Assembly (NCBI RefSeq): GCF_000392615.1
Contig: NZ_KB933398.1
Coordinates: 2,657,757 to 2,721,756 of the forward strand
Length of the DNA stretch: 64,000 nucleotides
Direction of reading: 5' to 3'
Source: Lysinibacillus sphaericus OT4b.31
GTDB lineage: Bacteria > Bacillota > Bacilli > Bacillales_A > Planococcaceae
Under the pieces are notes generated by a model. It ran no database searches and was not told the DNA's origin. It saw nothing but the letters and a program-made list of their open reading frames with translations. The position numbers were made by a program, and so were the translations under genes. This document shows positions 33,941-44,229 of this stretch, one piece after another. Each line of letters begins with the position of its first letter. The first letter of the stretch is position 1.

Positions 33941-35329
33941 CTAAAATTTTTTTATTTTCTGTGCTTGTAGTAATTTCTTTTGTTTTAAAAGATCCCTATT
34001 TTCTCTTTTATCCTTCAAAGTCTCCGCTCCCTCTTTTTTATATCTTTCCCTTAATTTATATCGGCGAAGATTTTTTGGAATTAGACTTTTAGAAGGCTCA
34101 GGCGCTAGAAGCTTTGAAACACCTGTGGATTCATATGATTTTAAATCATAAACTTCAGAAAAATAACTATCTGCAGTACCTGGCTCATAGTTCTTTATTT
34201 CTGGATAAGAAGAAATAACGCCTTCAAAATTTCTTAAAACAAATTTCTCAGGACTCTGAGAAATTATATAATTTGGTTGTAAAGCAATCTTCCCACCACC
34301 GTCTGGGGCATCTACTACGAATGTAGGAACAGCATAGCCGGAAGTATGCCCTCTCAAAGATTCAATTATTTCCAATCCTTTAGAAATAGGCGCTCTAAAA
34401 TGACTAATACCTTCTGATAGATCACATTGATAAATATAGTATGGTCTAACCCGGGTTTTGACTAAATCATGTACTAATTTTTTCATTATCGGAACACTAT
34501 CGTTAATGCCCGTAAGAATAACAGACTGATTCCCAACTGGAACTCCAGCATCCACTAATTTTTCACATGCTTCTTTTGCTTCTTCAGTTAATTCCAATGA
34601 AGTATTGAAGTGTGTATTTAGCCATACAGGATGATATTTTTTAAAAATATCACACAATTCGTCAGTTATTCTTTGAGGAAATACTACTGGTGCTCTAGTG
34701 CCAATTCTAATTATTTCTACATGCGATATTTCTCTTAAATTACTTATAATATACTCAAGTATTTTGTCGTTAATTAATAAGGCATCTCCTCCTGATAATA
34801 GAACGTCTCTAATTTCTTCATTATTCCTAATGTAATCAAGAGCTGTATCAAGTTGCTTTTTAGGTACTGCCATTCCCACCTGTCCAGAAAACCTTCTTCT
34901 AGTACAATATCTACAATACATGGAGCATTGATTGGTAACTAAGAATAATACTCTATCTGGGTATCTATGTGTTATGCCTGGTACTGGCGAATCTTCATCT
35001 TCGTCCAATGGATCTTCTAAATCATAGTGGCTCTTAATAATTTCAGCAGATAAGGGTACAGACTGCATACGTATTGGACAACGTACATCATCTGGGTTCA
35101 TTAAAGATGCATAGTAAGGAGTTATATTCAAAGGAATCGTTTGTAGAGAAATTTTTACTCCTTCTTCTTCTTCAGCAGTCAAGTTTACAACCTTCTTTAA
35201 ATCATCTAAAGTTTTAATAGTATTCGTTAATTGCCAATGCCAATCATCCCACTGCTCTTGGGTAACATCTTTCCAAAGTTCAATTTCCCGATAATGTCTT
35301 CTTTCTCCTGGTTTAAGTTTAGTCTGCAT
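33941..35329 (-). CDS. kamA: L-lysine 2,3-aminomutase (radical SAM, PLP)
   Basis: 462 residues. Radical-SAM cluster CSMYCRYC (Cys135, 139, 142); PLP lysine Lys347 in DAPDGGGKIALQ. Asp303 (QCDLSEGISHF) and Asp340 lie 44 and 7 residues before that lysine, the same spacing as the two Asp that bind the substrate epsilon-amino group in clostridial lysine 2,3-aminomutase. That supports true lysine to beta-lysine activity rather than EpmB or glutamate specificity. It overlaps the thioesterase gene by 11 bp inside the NRPS/PKS operon, so its likely job is to supply beta-lysine to the assembly line. A housekeeping role, as for yodO in sporulation clusters, is less likely given the context. Confidence 0.93.
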   Translation of the reverse strand: MQTKLKPGERRHYREIELWKDVTQEQWDDWHWQLTNTIKTLDDLKKVVNLTAEEEEGVKISLQTIPLNITPYYASLMNPDDVRCPIRMQSVPLSAEIIKSHYDLEDPLDEDEDSPVPGITHRYPDRVLFLVTNQCSMYCRYCTRRRFSGQVGMAVPKKQLDTALDYIRNNEEIRDVLLSGGDALLINDKILEYIISNLREISHVEIIRIGTRAPVVFPQRITDELCDIFKKYHPVWLNTHFNTSLELTEEAKEACEKLVDAGVPVGNQSVILTGINDSVPIMKKLVHDLVKTRVRPYYIYQCDLSEGISHFRAPISKGLEIIESLRGHTSGYAVPTFVVDAPDGGGKIALQPNYIISQSPEKFVLRNFEGVISSYPEIKNYEPGTADSYFSEVYDLKSYESTGVSKLLAPEPSKSLIPKNLRRYKLRERYKKEGAETLKDKRENRDLLKQKKLLQAQKIKKF

Positions 35330-36113
35330 AAATCACCCCTCCTTTAATGTTAGCATAAATTTCCATTAATTCACGACTCAATTCTTTCGCAGGGGCCTCG
35401 TTCTCATTCAAGTAGAAATGACCACCTTTGAAATACTTACACTTATATTCATTTAGCGTCATTTTCTCCCACAGTTCTACTTCCTCTTCAGGAACTGCCA
35501 AATCTTGTTCACCTAACCAAAGCTCCATTGGATATTTGATGAATGCCTTATCATCAAACCTAAATGTATCAAGTAAATGAAAATCTCTTCCTGTAACATC
35601 AACTATTGAATTGAACAGGCACAAGTCAGACTCAAGCTCACTAGGAACTCCACCCAGCCTTCTAATATCTGATATAACACTTTCTCTCGTTCGCCTCGTA
35701 AAAGGAGTCTCAGGATACGTCGCATTATTAGATACAGTTATTGGCGACCTAGCAGCTGAAATAATTAATTTTTTAATATATTGACTTTTATCATCAAGTA
35801 AACTTGATAAAGCATACACAAATAATCCGCCTAAGCTATGACCAAATAAAACTGATGGACGATCAATATAAGGAGCTACGTTTTTTAGAAGATATTCTTT
35901 TGCTTCACAAAATGTAGCTTGAAAAGGCAAATCATTGGTCATTCCTCTACCAGGTAGTTCAAATAAACAAACTTCTACTTCTGAAGATAAGTTTCTTACT
36001 AAAGGAACCATTGAAAGTGCCGAACCTCCAGCATGATGAAAACATAACAATTTTAATTTTGCATTTTGATTCGGGTTATATATTAGATAGCCTTTTTCTT
36101 GTTTCATCTTCAC
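35319..36113 (-). CDS. Type II thioesterase
   Basis: 264-residue alpha/beta hydrolase of the GrsT/SrfD type: nucleophile Ser93 in FGHSLGG, catalytic His232 in KGGHFYL, Asp in the GEQD loop. Normally clears misprimed acyl or aminoacyl groups from carrier proteins; here it may also release the product, since no thioesterase domain is seen in any megasynthase. GTG start overlaps the stop of the preceding NRPS by 4 bases (GTGA); RBS aggtgg. Confidence 0.93.
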   Translation of the reverse strand: MKMKQEKGYLIYNPNQNAKLKLLCFHHAGGSALSMVPLVRNLSSEVEVCLFELPGRGMTNDLPFQATFCEAKEYLLKNVAPYIDRPSVLFGHSLGGLFVYALSSLLDDKSQYIKKLIISAARSPITVSNNATYPETPFTRRTRESVISDIRRLGGVPSELESDLCLFNSIVDVTGRDFHLLDTFRFDDKAFIKYPMELWLGEQDLAVPEEEVELWEKMTLNEYKCKYFKGGHFYLNENEAPAKELSRELMEIYANIKGGVIYAD

Positions 36114-39100
36114 AATCTATTACCACCTATTAATTTCATTGCTTCATCTACTGTAAGCTCGCCTTGTTTCACTTTTTCTAGTACTTCTATTTTGCTGTAA
36201 GATGGAGTCACACTTTCTTGAGTAGGCTTATCCTCTTTTCTAGCCGAAATTTCTTCAACAAATCGGTTGATCGTTGGATATCTGAAAAGGTCTCCAACCA
36301 CAAACTCATGCTCAGGCAATACTTTTCTAAGTAAGTTATATAATTTTAGAGCAATTAAAGAATGGCCGCCTTGATCGAATAAGCTTCGATTTAGTTGAAC
36401 TTTTTTCCCTAAAACTACTTCCCACGTCTCTCTAACAATATCAACTATATCTCCTGATATTGAAATATTTGTAGCTTCAGTTGATTGTTTTAGAAGTGCT
36501 TCAGCTTGTTTCTTTAGTGAAACTCTATCGATTTTACCATTCGTATTTCGAGGCAACTTTTCTAATGAAATAATTAAATTCGGAATAGCAAAATCAGGTA
36601 GTATCCCTGAAATGATACTAGTAATTGTCTCAACACTTTGGTTTGTTCCACTTATAAAGGCAATTAATTGATTTTCACCATTAGTATTTAGAAGACATGT
36701 GACAAAACATTCCATACCTGATTGAAGTGATAACAACGCGTTCTCCACTTCTCCTAACTCCAATCGGTAGCCTCGAATTTTTACTTGTTGATCACAGCGT
36801 CCATAAAATTCAATTACCCCATTAGCGTTTAGCCTAACTAAATCACCTGTACGGAAGTATCTAACACCATCTAAAGCATATATATTTGAAGTAGCTAAGC
36901 CATCCTCGGTTACGTATCCTTTTGTAACTTGATTTCCGCCAATGTGTAGTTCACCTATCATGCCAGGGGCTACTAAGTTACCTTTTTTATCAACAATTCT
37001 CACAATCGTTCCTGGTAATGGTTCACCTATTGGGCATAGCCCTGATTTAGAACTATCGTCATAGTTATTACATTTATAAACTAGCGACTCAATTGTACAT
37101 TCACTTAGACCATAACCATTATAGAAATTCACACCTTTCCAAAGCATGTTACAAATTTCATTCTTTTCTTCGAGTCTGAACGTATCAGAACCTACCACTA
37201 CCGTTTTTAAATCCTTTAAAACAATCTTTTCTGCATTTAAAAAGTGGATAAATTCTCTTACTAAAACAGGTGTTGATTCTAGAAATGATATATTATATTT
37301 ATCTGCTATTTCCGCTAAATATGCCATGTCAATTCTTTTATCTTCCTCGCAAATGAATAAGCATCCACTAGTAGACCATGCCTTCAATAAATCACCTAAA
37401 AAAACATCGGAGGTCCAACTCCCTAGTTGTAGAACATTTTGTTCGTGAGAGAAATTATAAAATTGCTTCCAGCTTTGCGTTAGTTGAGACAAACCTTCCG
37501 CTTTTAATGAAACTATTTTAGGTTCTCCTGTACTACCAGAAGTAGAAATATAATATGCAAAATCTTCTGAGTTAAACCTGTGAGCCTCGCTCATAATTTC
37601 TTTTTCATTAGCACTACACTCGATAATTTTTGAAATGTTATCTAGAAATAAAGACGTTTTTGGCTGCAATATTTCAAAAGTACGTTTATTTCTAGCATCT
37701 GGTGTATTCATATCAATTGCACACCACGCAGCACCTATTGTCCAAGTAGCAAAAATGCCGATTGCTGTTTCAATACTTTTCTTCCCAACTAATGCAACCG
37801 TATCCCCACTCTGTACTCCTTCTTCAAGTAATTGATTTGCCACAATATTAATACATTTTTTTAAATCTCGATAACTTAAATTTCTTTGACCGTCTGATAT
37901 AGCTAAAGAATCTTCCTTGTGACCTTCTAACATGGATTGAATAGAGAAATTTCCAAAATTTTCAGGTTGTTTTGTATTTAATACATTATTTAGATATAAC
38001 TCTTCAACTTTCGTTAAGTTCATATTTTTCACTAGCATATTATTATAGGTTTCTATATTTTCAAATATATACTCAAGGGAATCGAGTATTCTCATAAGCT
38101 CCATTTTCTCATAACGATGCTGATCCCAACCTAATCTTAAAAATAATGAATTTTGGGTAATATCAAATGTTATCGATAAAGAATCAGAGCTCGTTCCATA
38201 TTGGTGAACTAAATCACCATTCTTTTTTTTATTTAAACTTCCTTTAAAGTTTTGAAAGATAACAGACGTTTTAAAGATTTCTGAATCTCCAGATACCCCT
38301 CCAAATTGCAACAATTTAGAGTATGGAACCCCGCTGTTTTCTGAAACATCTTGTAGATAATCCATTGTCTGCAAACACACTTCTTTTAATGTCAGTTCAT
38401 CTTCAATATCTATTTTGACTGGTAAGGTGTTTATGAGCATCCCGTTCATATCATTCGACTCTATCAATTGATATGGTCTTAAAGCAAAGGTTGAACCTAC
38501 ATATAGTTTATTTGTTTGTTGATAACGATTTATCAACACTCCCCATATTGTTAAAGCTACACTTGAAGTTGTAACCCTATTTTTTATACTGTAGGCATGA
38601 AGGTTCTCTGCCGCTTTCTTACTTAACTCTTTATCTACATACATGAATAATGGCTTTTGATCAACATGTTGTGATTTTTCTATAGCCAGTGTTTCTGCTT
38701 GAGTTAAATCACTTAAAACATTTTTCCAATACTCTTCTAGTTCTTTTTTGTACGCTGAATCACTAATATAGTTTAAATAAGGTTCTATATCCGGACGACT
38801 TTCTAATGAAGTTACATCCTTGTTTAATAACTTAAAGAAATCTTCAAACGTTTGGGCAATTGACCAGCCATCCATTATGATATGATGATGCACCCATACT
38901 AATAAGTTTTTAGTTGGTTTCCAGTTATGAACGATGTAAAATTGCTGAGATTTATCCAACATAGAATGTTGTAGCCTAGCAATCTTACTTTTAAACCAAT
39001 TCTCTATATTTAAAAATTCGTCTTTAATTGTAAGAAAGTTAACCTCTAATACACTAACTTCCTCCACATTATTTTGAATAATTTGGATAGGTTCTGACTC

Positions 39101-39307
39101 ATAATCCCATTCGAACTTTGTTCTTAATGCTGGATTTGCCTTTACAGTATTCAACCAAGCGTAATGAATTTCTTCAAATGAAAACGTATTTGGAATTTCA
39201 TAAGATAGAATTTGCCAATATGCATCTGATAATGGGTCCTTTAATGTTTCCATTAACATAACCATTTGCAATGGTGTTAACGGCAATTTTTTGTCATTTT
39301 TCACCAT
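36110..39307 (-). CDS. NRPS, C-A-PCP, predicted basic amino acid
   Basis: 1065 residues. Condensation domain about 8-430 with intact HHIIMDG (141-147). Adenylation domain about 455-925: A3 STSGSTGEPK, A5 NGYGLSECT, A7 YFRTGDLV, A8 QVKIRGYRLELGE, A10 NTNGKIDR. PCP with Ser983 (DQGGHSL). The pocket residues I read by hand are D-V-G-E-V-G-G-I-E-K, very close to ornithine-type codes (D-V-G-E-I-G-S-I-D-K), so a basic substrate such as lysine, ornithine or beta-lysine is inferred. No TE or other release domain. The C-terminus carries a helical tail (EVLEKVKQGELTVDEAMKLI) like those on the PKS proteins, probably for docking. RBS gaaggaggg. Confidence 0.93.
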   Translation of the reverse strand: MVKNDKKLPLTPLQMVMLMETLKDPLSDAYWQILSYEIPNTFSFEEIHYAWLNTVKANPALRTKFEWDYESEPIQIIQNNVEEVSVLEVNFLTIKDEFLNIENWFKSKIARLQHSMLDKSQQFYIVHNWKPTKNLLVWVHHHIIMDGWSIAQTFEDFFKLLNKDVTSLESRPDIEPYLNYISDSAYKKELEEYWKNVLSDLTQAETLAIEKSQHVDQKPLFMYVDKELSKKAAENLHAYSIKNRVTTSSVALTIWGVLINRYQQTNKLYVGSTFALRPYQLIESNDMNGMLINTLPVKIDIEDELTLKEVCLQTMDYLQDVSENSGVPYSKLLQFGGVSGDSEIFKTSVIFQNFKGSLNKKKNGDLVHQYGTSSDSLSITFDITQNSLFLRLGWDQHRYEKMELMRILDSLEYIFENIETYNNMLVKNMNLTKVEELYLNNVLNTKQPENFGNFSIQSMLEGHKEDSLAISDGQRNLSYRDLKKCINIVANQLLEEGVQSGDTVALVGKKSIETAIGIFATWTIGAAWCAIDMNTPDARNKRTFEILQPKTSLFLDNISKIIECSANEKEIMSEAHRFNSEDFAYYISTSGSTGEPKIVSLKAEGLSQLTQSWKQFYNFSHEQNVLQLGSWTSDVFLGDLLKAWSTSGCLFICEEDKRIDMAYLAEIADKYNISFLESTPVLVREFIHFLNAEKIVLKDLKTVVVGSDTFRLEEKNEICNMLWKGVNFYNGYGLSECTIESLVYKCNNYDDSSKSGLCPIGEPLPGTIVRIVDKKGNLVAPGMIGELHIGGNQVTKGYVTEDGLATSNIYALDGVRYFRTGDLVRLNANGVIEFYGRCDQQVKIRGYRLELGEVENALLSLQSGMECFVTCLLNTNGENQLIAFISGTNQSVETITSIISGILPDFAIPNLIISLEKLPRNTNGKIDRVSLKKQAEALLKQSTEATNISISGDIVDIVRETWEVVLGKKVQLNRSLFDQGGHSLIALKLYNLLRKVLPEHEFVVGDLFRYPTINRFVEEISARKEDKPTQESVTPSYSKIEVLEKVKQGELTVDEAMKLIGGNRL

Positions 39308-39327
39308 CTATCAACCCTCCTTCAAAA

Positions 39328-42300
39328 TTATTTAAGTATGAGAGACATTTCTGATATTGTTGGGTGTTTCAAAAAGTCTTTCGGAGTAATTTCTATACCA
39401 TTGGTACGTAATTTGGATACTATTTGAAGAGATTTAATGGAATCTCCACCGATTTCAAAAAAGTTATCATCAATACCTATTTCGTTTTTCTTGAGAACTT
39501 CAGCCCATATCTCTACAATTGATTTTTCCAGTTTAGTTGTCGGTTTCTTAAAATTATTTTGTGCACCATCTGCGAGATATTGTGAAGCCTCTTCGCTAAG
39601 TAATTTTCGATCTCTTTTTCCACTAGATGTTAATGGTAATTTATCTAATTCAACGAACATCGACGGAATATAAGTTGCCGGCAAGTCTTTAGAGACAGCC
39701 TTTTTCAAATCGTCTCTACTTAAGCTTTCTTTTAAATTTAAAGTGTAGAAACAGACTAAACAAGGTTTCTCATTCTGATCATTCCCTAATACTACCGTTG
39801 CACCATTGACTTGTGGTTGTTGTACAACACATGCTTCAATTTCTTCTATTTCAATCCTTACACCGTTTACCTTAACTTGTGAATCCTTTCTTCCTATAAA
39901 ATCTAAACTACCATCCTCCGAAATCCGAACCAAATCACCAGACTTGTAAAAGATTTTTCCATTTCGCTCTACAAAAACTTTTCTCGTTTCAATTTTATCT
40001 TTGAAGTAACCCTTCGCTAGAGAGGGGCCTCCAATCATTAATTCTCCTGGAAAACCTTTTGGAACTGGTAGACCAGTTTCATCAATCACTTCCATCTCTA
40101 CATACGGTAATGGAAAACCAATATTATAATTTTCTTTTGTCACTTGTTGAACTGTAACTTCTATACCTGCCTCGGTTGGACCGTATAAATTGAATGCTTT
40201 AACGTGTGGTAATAATTCACTTATTTTTTTGGCTAATGGAGCAGGCAGGGCTTCACCACTTAAATGAAGATATTTTAATGGTAATTCGTAACCTTTATGA
40301 TAGTTCATTTCATTGAGCACTAATTGCAACACTGAAGGGACAAAATGACACAAGTCAATTGACTCATCATTAATGAAATTCAATAAACCTAAAGGATTAC
40401 GATGCAAATCCTTAGGAGCAACAACTAATGTAGCCCCCGTACAGATGGTATAAAATATCTCCCAAACAGATACATCGAATGTATATGGCGTTTTAAATAG
40501 CGTTTTATTACCAGGTTTAAGTATTTTTTGATTTTTTTGCCATAATATACGTAAAGAAGCCCCTAAATGTGGACATAATACACCTTTTGGTTCACCAGTT
40601 GATCCGGAGGTAAACATGAGATAGGCCGGATCATCAATAGAAACACTTCTCTTTGCTTGTGTTATGACATTATTTTCAAATTTATTTTTTTCAAGTGTAT
40701 TTATTACTTCCCATTCTCCATACGGTATCTCTTCTTCTGTATTTACAATTAAAATCTTTGGATTTAATCTGGCCAATAATTTCTGTGTTCTTGCTATAGG
40801 ATGTTCAGTATCTAAAGGAACATATACTGCTCCTACTTTTAGAACACCAAGTATTACCGCAATTACATCAATTCCCCTACTCATATAAATAGGTATATAA
40901 TCTCCTTTTTCAATACCCATTGATAGAAGTAACGAAGAATATTTTTCAGCTTCTTGATTTAGTTGTTCATATGTTAAAGTTCTATCGAGCTCTTGGATGG
41001 CAATATAATCTTTGTATTTTATTGCTGCATCTTCAAATTGGCAATGCAGTGGCTTAGCTTTTTGTAGTAGTCCCCCCTTATCATTGGAGGATATAACGGA
41101 GCCTTTAGCAAATGCAGAACTCCATAAATTATTTGGATTAGTCATTAAAGAAGCGAGCAATTTAAAATAATTCTCCGCCAACAATTGAATCTCTGCTTCT
41201 GTGAAATTAGCAAATGAATATTCTATATGACCTTTCACTTCCTCATCTTCTACATAGAAAAAGCTGCTTAAAGGAAATCTTGCTCCACCGGTATCTTGCT
41301 CAATAAAACTAGTGTTGGTATTTTTTAAATCCATTTCGAGATTCACTTTAAGACTGAATGTATTATTTACTACATCAAAATACTCTCTTTTTTCAATGTT
41401 GGCCGCAATATCAACTATTGAGAAATCACCATGAGCAATATTTTCATGTACAATATTACTTATTTCTTGCAGAAGCTCTTTAAAGGAAGCATTTTTATTT
41501 AATGTAAGCGTTAAAGGAACTAAATTAACAAACATACCTACATCATCTAAGTTTTCGTTTGACCTACCATGATAAGGAATTCCAATAGTTATTGTATCCT
41601 GCATACAATATTTTGCTAAATTTAGAGCCCATGCAGTTAGTAATATTGTAAACTTACTTAATTTCATCTCCTGTGAAAATCGATTTATTTTTCCACCTAA
41701 CCCTATGTTACTCTCTATCTCTAAAATTTTACCAATTCTTAAATATTCTTCTGATTTCTCTTTAATAGGTAATTCAGCGAGTCTAAATGTCTTAGATTGC
41801 TCAACCCAAAAATCCTTCAGATTTTGATCCTTTGATTTATTGCTTAATCTATTTATATTGTTGTATAATTTTTCGGCACTACTTGATTTCATGTCGTCTA
41901 CAGTGATTTCATCATTATAGACTTTAGATATATCTTGAAGAATATTTTTTAAAGATAATCCATCACATACTATATGATGGGATACAAGTACAAAAATGGA
42001 CCCCGAATTCTCTGTATGAATTACTGCTCCTCTAAACAATAAATCACTTTCTAACAAGAATGGTTTATTATAAATTGTTTTTGCAAGAGCGCGCGCATCC
42101 TCAAGAGTTTTCACATTAAAGATTTGAATGTGATGATTCACGTTCTCTTCTAAATCATCTGTATTTCTAATTTTTTGTTCAATCCCATAGGAGGAATTTT
42201 CTCTAAAATTCACAAAAAATGCAGCATTTTTCATAAAGCTATTAACTAAGGCTTGATAGAGTGTATGTTCATCGAACTGACCGTTGATATGAAAAGTTGC

Positions 42301-44229
42301 ACCTACATTATAAAATGGATTCCTTTCATTTGTTTTCCACAAATACCAAAGCCCTTTTTGCATACTAGTGGCAGGAAACCACTCATTTTTGTTATATATA
42401 GTAGATTCATTATTTGTTGATAAAGCTGGTAAAGTATTAAGAATATCCACTAGGTTACATGGTTTTCTCTGTTTTTGTACTTGCCATGGTAAACAATCAA
42501 CATTAAATGTTTTCGACACTTTCATAGCAATTTCTGCCGCATCTAAGGAATTTCCCCCAACTTCAAACAAATCTGTTTGTGAAGAACATTTTAAATCTAA
42601 TATGGAAGAATAAATATCAATAATTTTTTGCAAAGAATCACTTATTTTGCTAGTTGGAGATTCACTTAATTGTTTTCGTTTGAAATATTCAATATGTTGT
42701 TTGTTCAATAAATCTCGATCCACCTTCCCGTTTTTAGTTAAAGGTAGGTGTTTATGGAAAATAATTTGAACTGGAATCATATTTTTGGGCAATTTCTCTT
42801 TTAAATAGCTGAATATTTCAAATTCCGAAACAGAAAATTCCTCTTCTAATACAATGGATGCGGTTAATAGCGTATTTGAAGCTATATGTATTGGTAATGC
42901 TATAGCTTGGCTTACTCTATTATGTTTTTGAAGAGTACTCTCTATATCTCCTAATTCAATTCTTACACCATTGATGCTTAATTGAAAATCTTTTCTACCA
43001 TGGAAATTGAAATTTCCATGATTATCTAAACTTACAACGTCTCCAGTGTTATAGACTCTTACATTTTCACCGTCAATTTCTAGCTCTGTAAATTTTTCAT
43101 CTGTTTCACGAGGCAAATTTATATATTCTCTTGCTAATCCATCGCCGGATATCCATAATGTTCCTTTTCTCTCTACATCATTAATGATTTGTAAATTTCG
43201 ATCTAAAATAAAACACTTCACATAAGGTAAAGCAGATCCTATATGAGGTAGCTTTTTCGCCTTGCCATCATCTCTCTCTACAATTCCAGAAGTACTTACA
43301 ACAGTTCCTTCACTTGGGCCATAATTGTTTACTAAATAAAAAGGTAAATCTTTTGAAGGGTGCTTCGTTAGTTTATCTCCACCTACTAAAAGATATTTTA
43401 GTGCTGTATGACTGTTTTCCCAGTTCAGCTCCATTAGTCGCTCTGCAATTGGGGTAGATACAAACGAATGCGTGACTTGGTGCTCTATCCAAGTATTTTT
43501 TAATAGCTCCGGGTTAAGTCTTTCATGATTTGTCGTAATATAAATTGACGCTCTGGAAGCAATAGCACCCCAAATCTCCCATATGGAAGCATCAAATCCA
43601 GGTGAAGATGTTAAAGATACTATTGAATTTTTTGTAACATTAAAAGTATTTGTATGCCAATCTATTAACCGATTTAAAGATTTCCATTCAATGACTACAC
43701 CTTTAGGTTTGCCTGTCGTACCTGATGTAAAAACAATATAAGCAGCTGATTTCAAAGAAAAATGCGTATTTACTTTCATTTCTTTATGATCCAAATTAAA
43801 ATGCTCAAGAACATCATCAAGCTTAAAAGTTATCTGATCTTGAAAAGCATTTGCCTCATAAATATCCTGATGTGTAATAATTAAGCTAGGGTTTATATCT
43901 TCAATGATGTTGTCTAATCTGTCCTTCGGTGTCTCTGGATCGATACAAACAATAACCCCACCAGCAATAAATGTTGATAAATGCGCAACAAGAAGAGCAG
44001 GTGACCTTCTAAGAACAATCAAGACTTTTTGTTCAGCGCCTTGTTTCATTCCCTTCTCTTGCATTACTGTTGCTAGTTTAAACGCTTTATTAGCTAATTG
44101 TTTTAAACTGTACTTGTTTTGATTGAACCATAAGCTTTGTTCGTCATAGTAATCGATTTGTTCATTAAAAATTCTTTCGAAGAAGTTTGACATTCTATTA
44201 CCCCAATCTAACAAATTATTGAAAAGCAT
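39328..44229 (-). CDS. NRPS, A-PCP-C-A-PCP, predicted Leu and Ser
   Basis: 1633 residues. First A about 15-505 (A3 VFTSGTTGKPK, A10 TKNGKVDR), PCP Ser561, C about 615-1040 (HHIVCDG 751-757), second A about 1060-1545 (FTSGSTGEPK; A10 SSGKRDR), PCP Ser1597. It starts directly with an A domain and has no upstream C, so it is the natural initiation protein. Hand-read codes: module 1 D-A-W-V-L-G-N-V-V-K (Leu-like), module 2 D-V-W-H-H-S-L-I-E-K (Ser-like). The start overlaps the acyltransferase stop (TAATG); an alternative ATG at 44193 has gggg upstream and also suits the A-domain boundary. Confidence 0.92.
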   Translation of the reverse strand: MLFNNLLDWGNRMSNFFERIFNEQIDYYDEQSLWFNQNKYSLKQLANKAFKLATVMQEKGMKQGAEQKVLIVLRRSPALLVAHLSTFIAGGVIVCIDPETPKDRLDNIIEDINPSLIITHQDIYEANAFQDQITFKLDDVLEHFNLDHKEMKVNTHFSLKSAAYIVFTSGTTGKPKGVVIEWKSLNRLIDWHTNTFNVTKNSIVSLTSSPGFDASIWEIWGAIASRASIYITTNHERLNPELLKNTWIEHQVTHSFVSTPIAERLMELNWENSHTALKYLLVGGDKLTKHPSKDLPFYLVNNYGPSEGTVVSTSGIVERDDGKAKKLPHIGSALPYVKCFILDRNLQIINDVERKGTLWISGDGLAREYINLPRETDEKFTELEIDGENVRVYNTGDVVSLDNHGNFNFHGRKDFQLSINGVRIELGDIESTLQKHNRVSQAIALPIHIASNTLLTASIVLEEEFSVSEFEIFSYLKEKLPKNMIPVQIIFHKHLPLTKNGKVDRDLLNKQHIEYFKRKQLSESPTSKISDSLQKIIDIYSSILDLKCSSQTDLFEVGGNSLDAAEIAMKVSKTFNVDCLPWQVQKQRKPCNLVDILNTLPALSTNNESTIYNKNEWFPATSMQKGLWYLWKTNERNPFYNVGATFHINGQFDEHTLYQALVNSFMKNAAFFVNFRENSSYGIEQKIRNTDDLEENVNHHIQIFNVKTLEDARALAKTIYNKPFLLESDLLFRGAVIHTENSGSIFVLVSHHIVCDGLSLKNILQDISKVYNDEITVDDMKSSSAEKLYNNINRLSNKSKDQNLKDFWVEQSKTFRLAELPIKEKSEEYLRIGKILEIESNIGLGGKINRFSQEMKLSKFTILLTAWALNLAKYCMQDTITIGIPYHGRSNENLDDVGMFVNLVPLTLTLNKNASFKELLQEISNIVHENIAHGDFSIVDIAANIEKREYFDVVNNTFSLKVNLEMDLKNTNTSFIEQDTGGARFPLSSFFYVEDEEVKGHIEYSFANFTEAEIQLLAENYFKLLASLMTNPNNLWSSAFAKGSVISSNDKGGLLQKAKPLHCQFEDAAIKYKDYIAIQELDRTLTYEQLNQEAEKYSSLLLSMGIEKGDYIPIYMSRGIDVIAVILGVLKVGAVYVPLDTEHPIARTQKLLARLNPKILIVNTEEEIPYGEWEVINTLEKNKFENNVITQAKRSVSIDDPAYLMFTSGSTGEPKGVLCPHLGASLRILWQKNQKILKPGNKTLFKTPYTFDVSVWEIFYTICTGATLVVAPKDLHRNPLGLLNFINDESIDLCHFVPSVLQLVLNEMNYHKGYELPLKYLHLSGEALPAPLAKKISELLPHVKAFNLYGPTEAGIEVTVQQVTKENYNIGFPLPYVEMEVIDETGLPVPKGFPGELMIGGPSLAKGYFKDKIETRKVFVERNGKIFYKSGDLVRISEDGSLDFIGRKDSQVKVNGVRIEIEEIEACVVQQPQVNGATVVLGNDQNEKPCLVCFYTLNLKESLSRDDLKKAVSKDLPATYIPSMFVELDKLPLTSSGKRDRKLLSEEASQYLADGAQNNFKKPTTKLEKSIVEIWAEVLKKNEIGIDDNFFEIGGDSIKSLQIVSKLRTNGIEITPKDFLKHPTISEMSLILK

